A DNA stretch of 64,000 nt. Source: Cherax quadricarinatus. Taxonomy: Eukaryota > Arthropoda > Malacostraca > Decapoda > Parastacidae. Below the pieces are notes generated by a model, which worked only from the letters and a program-made list of their open reading frames with translations, did no database searches and was not told where the DNA came from. A program made the position numbers and the translations under genes. The stretch spans positions 24,888,682 to 24,952,681 of the forward strand of contig NC_091303.1 of NCBI RefSeq assembly GCF_038502225.1, read 5' to 3'. Shown piece after piece: positions 57,303-64,000 of the stretch (the stretch's first letter is position 1; every line of letters starts with the position of its first letter).

Positions 57303-59638
57303 CAGTGGAGCTTCGCCTAACGAACGCATCGCATAACGCTAAATCCGCCTAGTGATACATTTTAACACAAAAATTTTGCCTCGGCTAGCGCTAAAAAACT
57401 CGCTCAATGCAATTCGTTCGAGACGCGTCCATGTGCGGCCTGAGCCCGCCTCACTTGTCCCGTGGGTGCCAGTGTTTACAAGCCAGCCACCGCGGTCGCT
57501 TCCAAGCATACAATCGGAACATTTCATATTATCACAGCCTTTTTAGTGATTGCACCTGCAAAATAAGTCACCATGGGCCCCAAGAAAGCTTCTAGTGCCA
57601 ACCCTACAGCAAAAAGAGTGAGAATTACTATGGATATGAAGAAAGAGAACATTGCTAAGTATGAAAGTGGAGTGCGTGTCTCCGAGCTGGCCAGGTTGTA
57701 CACAAAACCCCAATCAACCATCGCTACTATTGTGGCCAAGAAAACGGCAATCAAGGAAGCTGTTCTTGCCAAAGGTGCAACTTCGTTTTCGAAACAGAGA
57801 TCGCAAGTGATAGAAGATGTTGAGAGACTATTATTGGTGTGGATAAATGAAAAACGGATAGCAGGAGATAGCATCTCTCAAGCGATCATATGTGAAAAGG
57901 CTAGGAAGTTGCATGACGATTTAATTAGAAAAATGCCTGCAACTAGTGATGATGTGAGTGAATTTAAGGCCAGCAAAGGTTGGTTTGAGAGATTTAAGAA
58001 TCGTAGTGGCATACATAGTGTGATAAGGAATGGTGGGGCTGCCAGTTCGGACCACAAAGCGGCTGAAAAATATGTGCAGGAATTCAAGGAGTACATAGAC
58101 AGTGAAGGACTGAAACCTGAACAAGTGTTTGTGACAAAACAGGCCTGTTTTGGAAGAAAATGCCAAGCAGGACCTACATTACTCAGGAGAAAAAGGCACT
58201 CCCAGGACATAAGCCTATGAAAGACAGGCTTACTCTGTTGATGTGTGCTAATGCTAGTGGTGATTGCAAAGTGAAGCCTTTATTGGTGTATCACTCTGAA
58301 ACTCCCAGAGTGTTCAGGAAAAACAATGTCCTCAAGGCTAATTTGTGTGTGCTGTGGAGGGCAAACAGTAAGGCATGGGTCACTAGGGACTTTTTCTATG
58401 ACTGGTTACACCATGCATTTGCCCCCACTGTGAAAAATTACCTAATTGATAAGAAATTAGACCTTAAGTGCCTCCTGGTATTAAACCATGCTCCTGGTCA
58501 TCCTTCAGACATGGCAGAGCGACTTTCTGCAGAAATGAGTTTCATTAAGGTCAAGTTTTTGCCTCCTAATACCACTCCTCTCCTGCAGCCCATGGACCAG
58601 CAGGTCATTCCCAACTTCAAGAAACTGTACACAAAAGCTATGTTTGAAAGGTGCTTTGTAGTGACCTCAGAAACTCAATTGACTATAAGAGAATTTTGGA
58701 GAAATCACTTTAGCATCCTCAATTGTGTAAACATTATAGGTAAGGCTTGGGAGGAAGTAACTAAGAGGACCTTGAACTCTGCTTGGAAGAAACTGTGGCC
58801 AGAATGTGTAGACAAAAGGGATTTTGAAGGGTTTGAGACTAACCCTGGGAATCCTATGCCAGTTGAGGAATCCATTGTGGCACTGGGGAAGTCCTCGGGG
58901 TTGGAGGTTAGTGGGGAGGATGTGGAAGAGTTGGTGGAGGAGGACAATGAAGAACTAACTACTGATGAGCTGCTAGATCATCTTCAACAGCAAGAGGCCA
59001 CACCTGAGGAAACTGCTTCGGAGGAGGGGATGGAGAAATTGAAGAAGTTGCCTACTTCAAAGATTAAGGAAATGTGTGCAATGTGGCTTAAAGTGCAAAC
59101 CTTTTTTGATGAAAATCACCCTCACACAGCTATTGCAAGCTGTGCTGGTGACTATTACACTGACAATGTTGTGAAACACTTTAGGAATGTCATAAAGGAA
59201 CGGGAGGTACAGGCCTTTATGGACAGATATGTTGTGCAACAGAGGTCCAGTGACTCTCAAGCTGGTCCTAGTGGCATTAAAAGAAGAAGGGAAGTAACCC
59301 CGGAAAAGGACTTGCCACCTCAAGTCCTAATGGATGGGGATTCCCCTTCTAAACATTAACACCATCCACAGTCTCCCCTCCTCCCATCCCATCAATCATC
59401 ACCAGATCTTCAATAAAGGTAAGTGTCATGTAACTGTGCATGTCTTCTTCAGTTTGTGTGTATTAAAATTAATATTTCATGTGGTAAAAAATTTTTTTTG
59501 TTCATACTTTGGGGTATCAGGAATGGATTAATTTGATTTCCATTATTTCTTATGGGGAAAATTAATTCGCCTAACGATAATTTCGACTAACGTTGAGCTC
59601 TCAGGAATGGATTAATAGCGTTAGGCGAGGGTCCACTG
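57303..59638 (+). mobile_element. Tigger/pogo element, complete ends
   Basis: 2336 bp, TA at 57301-57302 and 59639-59640. Terminal repeats CAGTGGAGCTTCGCCTAACG and TTAGGCGAGGGTCCACTG. The transposase is the best preserved in the window but broken once. Confidence 0.94.
57573..59359 (+). pseudogene. Tigger (pogo-superfamily) transposase, one frameshift and a catalytic Asp to Asn change
   Basis: Starts MGPKKASSANPTAKRVRIT. Two DNA-binding helix-turn-helix parts: SGVRVSELARLYTKPQSTIA (~29-48), then LLLVWINEKRIAGDSISQAI with ASKGWFERFKNRSGIHSV (CENP-B type). A 4-bp deletion at 58130/58131, judged against the copy at 36270, breaks the frame just before the first catalytic Asp (CDKTGLF). The remainder follows from 58160: LLVLNHAPGHP at 58475 has Asn where DDD transposases have Asp, and LQPMDQQVI keeps the third. 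An acidic region (EDVEELVEEDNEELT) and a basic KRRREV end follow. Product ~600 residues if unbroken. Inactive. Confidence 0.93.
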
Positions 59639-61326
59639 TATTCCAGAGGACAGCTAAGGTCCTCCTACAACCCCCAATCTGCTTTATGGGTTTTTCACCA
59701 TTTGACTGTTTCAGTCATATGTATACTTCTTACGAGCCAATGTTTCTGACGTATTTATAAGTGTAAATTCTAGCGGCTTTAAATCAAGCTGGAGAAAGTT
59801 GGTAGGTCTACATGTGAGAGAATGGGTCTGTATGGTGGGTGTACACCCTGTGAAAAAAATTGGGGACTCAGTGGTGCATTGTGGGAATGCCATCTTGGTA
59901 GTCCTTGTTCACCATGCCTCGCGGTAAGAAGTACCTCACTTCTCGCTGAATTGGAGGTCTTCTGTTCCCAAGTGATAGTTCTAACACTGATGGAAGTGCC
60001 AGTGAAAGTGAATTCCATGGTTTTCAAGAGGGTGTGACCGAAAGCAGTGGCCAGGATAACGTAATTAGTGATGAAAACCCAGATGACCCTCAACCTTCCA
60101 CCTCTGGTGCTGGGCCGTCTCATTCATGTTCATCTGTACCAGGACAAAAAAGAAAACTATTTCCCCATCTACAGGACTCAGATGTAAGCAGTGAAAGTGA
60201 TAATGATAGTGATTTCCAAGTTATTGAAAGCAGCTGAGTTGCGACAGTGAGGCGGAATATTCGCCAGTGAAATGGCAGTATGTACGATGCAGCATGTGTT
60301 CTAGTAGTGTGCCATATGCCATTCCAAGGCAAAAGAGTAAATCTCGGAGTACATCCCGTGGCCCTACACCACGACCTGAGAGTGAAGATGACGATATTGT
60401 TACAATGGGGATGTGTAATGTGCATGGGGCAGCAGGTGGTGGTGGTGTTGGCGGTGGCCTAAGTCATGTGGCACTAGTAGTGGGGCACACTGCTACCCAG
60501 GCTGTTAACTTAGCACAGCCACAACCAGCCTCAACCACAACCACAACCACCTTTCAATATCCAGACCCCACCAGCAGACCACATCTGGGATTGGCAGCAA
60601 GTTGCCAATCTTGTTCACAATCCCCATGACTTTGATGAAACACAAAGTGGAATATAGCCATCGTGTACACTTGGGAACAATGCCACTGAACCGGAATGCT
60701 TTCAGTTATTCTTCGATGAACCCCTGATGGAAATTACTGTCAGGGAAAGCAACACATACTATGAATATACCATGGCAAATAGAATTCTTGCACCAAGGTC
60801 ACAGCTACACCAGTGGAAGGACACAACTGTGGCAGAGATGTACCTGTTTTTTGCCAACATAATGCTTATGCCACATGTGTATAAGCACACTGTCACTACA
60901 TACTGGTCGACGGAACGCCTGATTTCAACCCCAGGTTTTAGTGATATTATACCAGTGAATCGTTTTTTGATACTGTTACGTATGCTACACTTCTCAGACA
61001 AAACAAGGCCTGACAGAAACGACAGGTTATATAAGATCAGGAATGTGTTCAAGTACCTGAAACAAAAGCGCTGTATGTATTTTTATCCCTTCAGGAAGCT
61101 TGTTATCGATGAGTCTTTGATTTTGTTCAAAGGCAGACTGTCATTCAAGCAGTATATACCAAGCAAGAGGAAATGCTTTAGTATTAAGTTATTGTACTGT
61201 GTGATTGCAAAAGTCATCTGGTTTTGGATATAATTGTGTACACTGGCAGTAATACATTGAGAGATACCAGGAAGTTATTGGGTATCTCTGGTGATGTGGT
61301 TAGAATAATGATGGAACCATATCTTG

Positions 61327-62563
61327 TTAACCCTTTCAGGGTCCATGCCATAGATCTACGGCTTTACGTTGAGGGTCCAAACCGTAGATCTACGCCATGA
61401 GCTCAGCTCACTCTGATAAGATGTGAGCAGTAAATTTGGGCCTAGATATGAGAGAATATATCTATGTGGTATGTGTGCACCACATAAAACAAATCCTGCA
61501 GCACACAGTACTACATAATGAGAGAAAAAAACTGAGACCGTAATTTTCAATTAAAATAGCGACTTTGCAGTGTTTTTTCGTATGTTTTTTTATAATTGTA
61601 TTTGCAATTTCTTGGTTTCATTTGATAGAATGGAAGATATACTACAGAAATAGAGTTGATTTTGATTGGTTTTAGTACTGGAAATGGCTTGAAACTGAGC
61701 TCAGAGTAGCAGAAATGTTAAATTTTTGCAGATATTCAAGAGTAAATAAATGACCTCACAAGTCTAATACATGACAGCTGGTGGGTCTAATATACATTCA
61801 CAAATGTGGTGATATTATTTATACAATTATTACAGTACTGCATAACAGTAAATCTTCTATTTTTTGGTTTGAATAAAAATTCATTATGTGAATAAAAAAT
61901 CAAAATGGAATTCATTTGTAAAGCCTGAAAAGGTAACTAATGAACAGAGGAAATGTTAGTTTAGTGCCAGGAATGCCTGCAGTTTATTCTGGACCCTATT
62001 TTGAAATTGGAATACAGTGGACCCCCGCTTTACGATCAGCTCCCAATGCGACCAATTATGCAAGTGTATTTATTTAAGTGCGTTTGTACGTGTATGTTTG
62101 GGGGTCTGAAATGGACTAATCTAATTCACAATATTCCTTATGGGAACAAATTCGTTCAGTAATGGCACCTGAACATACTTCTGGAATGAAATAATATCGT
62201 AAGCCGGGGGTCCACTGTATTTTGAACTTTGAATTAAATTGGCCAAATAAAGACCAATTTCCAGTCACTTTATTTTATAGTTGAAACAGTTGACTTGGCA
62301 ATTTCTTGTGCTCAATCGATAGAATAGAAGTAATACTAGTGAAATAGCTAGGAATTTGGTTGACTGGAATACTGTAACTGGCCTAAAATGGGAGTCAAAG
62401 TCGGCAATATCGCAAATGCGTAAATATCGCCGACACATCAAAATTCGCGAGAGCATAATTTTGTCAATTTTCCATCAAATTTCGTACTTTTTGTTTTATT
62501 ACCTTCAGAAAAAGATTCTCAACCATTTCATAAGAAATGGCCTCTGGACCCTGAAAGGTTTAA
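61327..62563. mobile_element. TTAA-type element, AGGGTCC subfamily, inside the transposase gene
   Basis: TTAA at 61327-61330 and 62560-62563. Ends CCCTTTCAGGGTCCATGCC and CTCTGGACCCTGAAAGG. TAGATCTA palindrome inside, twice. Removing it with one TTAA leaves the coding frame continuous (Leu-Val-Lys-Gly-His), so the insertion point is exact. Confidence 0.94.
62015..62217. mobile_element. 203-bp pogo/Tigger-type MITE inside the TTAA element
   Basis: TA at 62013-62014 and 62218-62219; ends CAGTGGACCCCCG and CGGGGGTCCACTG. Same length and high similarity to 924-1126. Confidence 0.93.
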
Positions 62564-62779
62564 GGGGCATATATTATTTAATGATAACTGGTACACAAGC
62601 CCCTTACTCAGTGATTTCTTGCGAGTGAACATGAAAGACGTGTGTGGTACAGTGCATGGTAATTGTAAGCATATGCCTAGATTCAACGCAGGCACTCACA
62701 GAGGTGAGGTGCAAGCCTTTGCTGCCAATGACATCATGGCATTTCGGTGGCATGACAAACATGATGTCACATTGTTATA

Positions 62780-62895
62780 AGTAAGTAAGTTTATTCAGGT
62801 ATATACAAATACAGTTACATAGAATTATCATACATAGCAGCATATGTGTAGAGAACCTAGGATAATCCAAAAAAGTCAGACACAGTGACTTATTT
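62780..62895. repeat. Dispersed repeat X inside the piggyBac gene
   Basis: AAGTAAGTAAGTTTATTCAG to AAAAAAGTCAGACACAGTGA, same orientation as 26945-27042. Interrupts the coding sequence between the second and third catalytic Asp. Confidence 0.75.
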
Positions 62896-63559
62896 CCATT
62901 GTTGATATCAGTTCACCGAAACGAAATGGCAGACAGTGGCAGGCAGAATAGAGACCAATGAAGCCATTCTAAAACCTGCAGCTGTGATGGACTACAACCT
63001 CAATATGCACTTAGTGAACAAATGTGACACGCAGATTGGGTTTGTGATTGTGTTCGCAAGTGTTATAAGTGGTACATAAAACTTTTTGTTCCATCCTCAT
63101 GATATTTCCATGCTGAATGCTTATAACATATACAAGTTGAAGTCCAACAACAAACCAAAATATTGTGACTTCTGTTTGTCAGTCATCAGACAAATAATAT
63201 TCAAGCACCAAGGAGCAACACCTGCAACAGACCAGCGCCCACGAAATTACCAACACATGCCATCTCGTCTGATGCCTGGTGATGACCACCCCATACAACT
63301 GCCTCCTACTGCTTTCAAGAAAAGTGCTCAGAAGAGGTGTTTTGTCTGTTCACATACCACAAAATGCCCACAGAGACACTCATTTTATGTGTGAGGAGTG
63401 TAAAACCTCCCATGTGCATATACCCATGATTCAAAGCCTTCCACAAGCTGCAGCAGTTCTAGGGAAGTGTTCAGTGACTGTACATTTGTATATATATTAT
63501 AGAACAATAGTAATAAGCAATTTTTTGTATTGTTGGTTTGTGTAAACAAATTTGTAAAC

Positions 63560-63845
63560 AATATTTTATTTTTTTTATTTATTTATTTAATGTCTTTGCA
63601 AACAGTACATTGAGATTGTGTATATACAACAGTGGGTTGCAATGCAAAGAGAGCCTCTATTATGCCTAGGCATTATGGGCCTACATAACATTATTGGCTT
63701 ACATTCTACTTAATACTAAGGAGTAGTATATCATAGTTGTACAGTAGGAAAGTAATTATTTCATAGTTGTACAGTAGAATATTAATTATAAATGAATCAA
63801 AATTTGTATAATACAAAGATATACGTATTTATATTCTAAAATGCT
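63560..63845 (-). mobile_element. LINE 3' UTR fragment (same family as 45160-46293)
   Basis: CAACAGTGGGTTGCAATGCA, AGAGCCTCTATTATGCCTAG and CATAGTTGTACAGTAG are the reverse of the 3' UTR at 46060-46240. Inserted in the 3' UTR of the piggyBac-like element. Confidence 0.85.
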
Positions 63846-64000
63846 TTTGTGAAATATAATAATGATAATGTTTGTGCGGTTTTTGTGTTGTATACAATGA
63901 GTGTACATTTGAACAATGCATCTTACTTTGGTCTCACAGGCCACATAAGTTGCTTAGAAAAGAAAAATATTGGAAAATACAAGAAACCTTTGAATTGGAG

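Larger units (their letters stand above)
59914..63540 (+). pseudogene. piggyBac-like (PGBD-type) transposase, interrupted
   Basis: Acidic N-terminus (ENPDDPQPSTSGAGPSHS, DSDVSSESDNDSDF at 60034-60237). The catalytic domain starts at 60727: NTYYEYTMANRI, LRMLHFSDKTRPDRNDRLYK, then LVIDESLILFKGRLSFKQYI with the first Asp near 61109. After the inserted TTAA element: LFNDNWYTSPLL (second Asp), CGTVHGNCKHMPRF, RGEVQAFAANDIMAFRWHDK, then repeat X, then VMDYNLNMHLVNKCDTQIGF (third Asp) and a C-terminal Cys-rich end (RCFVCS, CEECK). Several stops and shifts (for example after MPRGKKYLTSR at 59914). The three acidic residues are recognisable. Inactive. Confidence 0.87.
59694..64000 (+). mobile_element. 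piggyBac-like element, decayed, right end beyond window
   Basis: The left end is degenerate (TTCACCATTTGACTG for TTAACCCTTTGACTG), and the first ~140-190 bp match the TTAA non-autonomous elements at 48679 and 55028. Contains a transposase gene interrupted by a TTAA element (61327-62563), repeat X (62780-62895) and, in the 3' UTR, a reversed LINE end (63560-63845). Confidence 0.8.

Noticed and set aside
60267..60629. Separate gene in the 120-codon frame upstream of the piggyBac catalytic domain
   Set aside because: Lies between the acidic N-terminus and the catalytic part of the same decayed transposase, in a shifted frame.

Overview
The window looks like intronic DNA of an invertebrate nuclear genome, most likely a decapod crustacean. 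That assignment is inference from the repeat types (RTE elements with a WFGHVERM-type C-terminus, tRNA-headed SINEs, Tigger/pogo and TTAA elements), not from a marker gene. The only host gene I can support is a low-density-lipoprotein-receptor-related protein, closest to LRP2/megalin as I recognise it. It is carried on the minus strand by five exons: 44538-44762, 26593-26911, 23304-23478, 18443-18667 and 4419-4960. Splice sites and codon phases fit at every junction. Together they encode an EGF module, one whole six-bladed YWTD beta-propeller, the next EGF module and the start of the next propeller. The gene continues off both ends.

Everything else is transposable elements and simple repeats lying in or beside the introns of that gene. 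(1) An RTE-type non-LTR retrotransposon family: a 5'-truncated copy (5336-8316, +), a full-length copy with an unbroken 968-codon endonuclease/reverse transcriptase frame (11262-14830, -), two further long copies (20093-22438 and 38818-40922, -), a full-length decayed copy (40930-44484, -), many 3' fragments, and short head-plus-tail derivatives with no coding region. (2) CR1/Jockey-type LINEs of at least four kinds. (3) Tigger/pogo DNA transposons (30181-31879, 35477-37777, 37930-38300, 57303-59638) and two 203-bp MITEs. (4) A decayed piggyBac-like element (59694 to the right edge) and at least eight TTAA-flanked non-autonomous elements of about 1 kb, some sharing its 5' end. (5) tRNA-derived SINEs. 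(6) A gypsy-like gag/protease remnant split by an inversion at about 28.02 kb.

The most informative structures are nested insertions. A 203-bp pogo MITE sits in a TTAA MITE, which sits in the piggyBac transposase gene; removing the TTAA MITE restores the reading frame at the junction. Two unrelated LINEs are inserted within about 50 bp of the same point of the RTE leader in two different copies. The TTAA elements fall into subfamilies that share an internal core but carry different terminal inverted repeats, matched left to right, each followed by a short palindrome. The 5' leader of the RTE family can fold into nested stems plus a crossing helix, and its 3' end has a conserved stem-loop. No rRNA gene, functional tRNA gene, CRISPR array, virus or toxin gene was seen.
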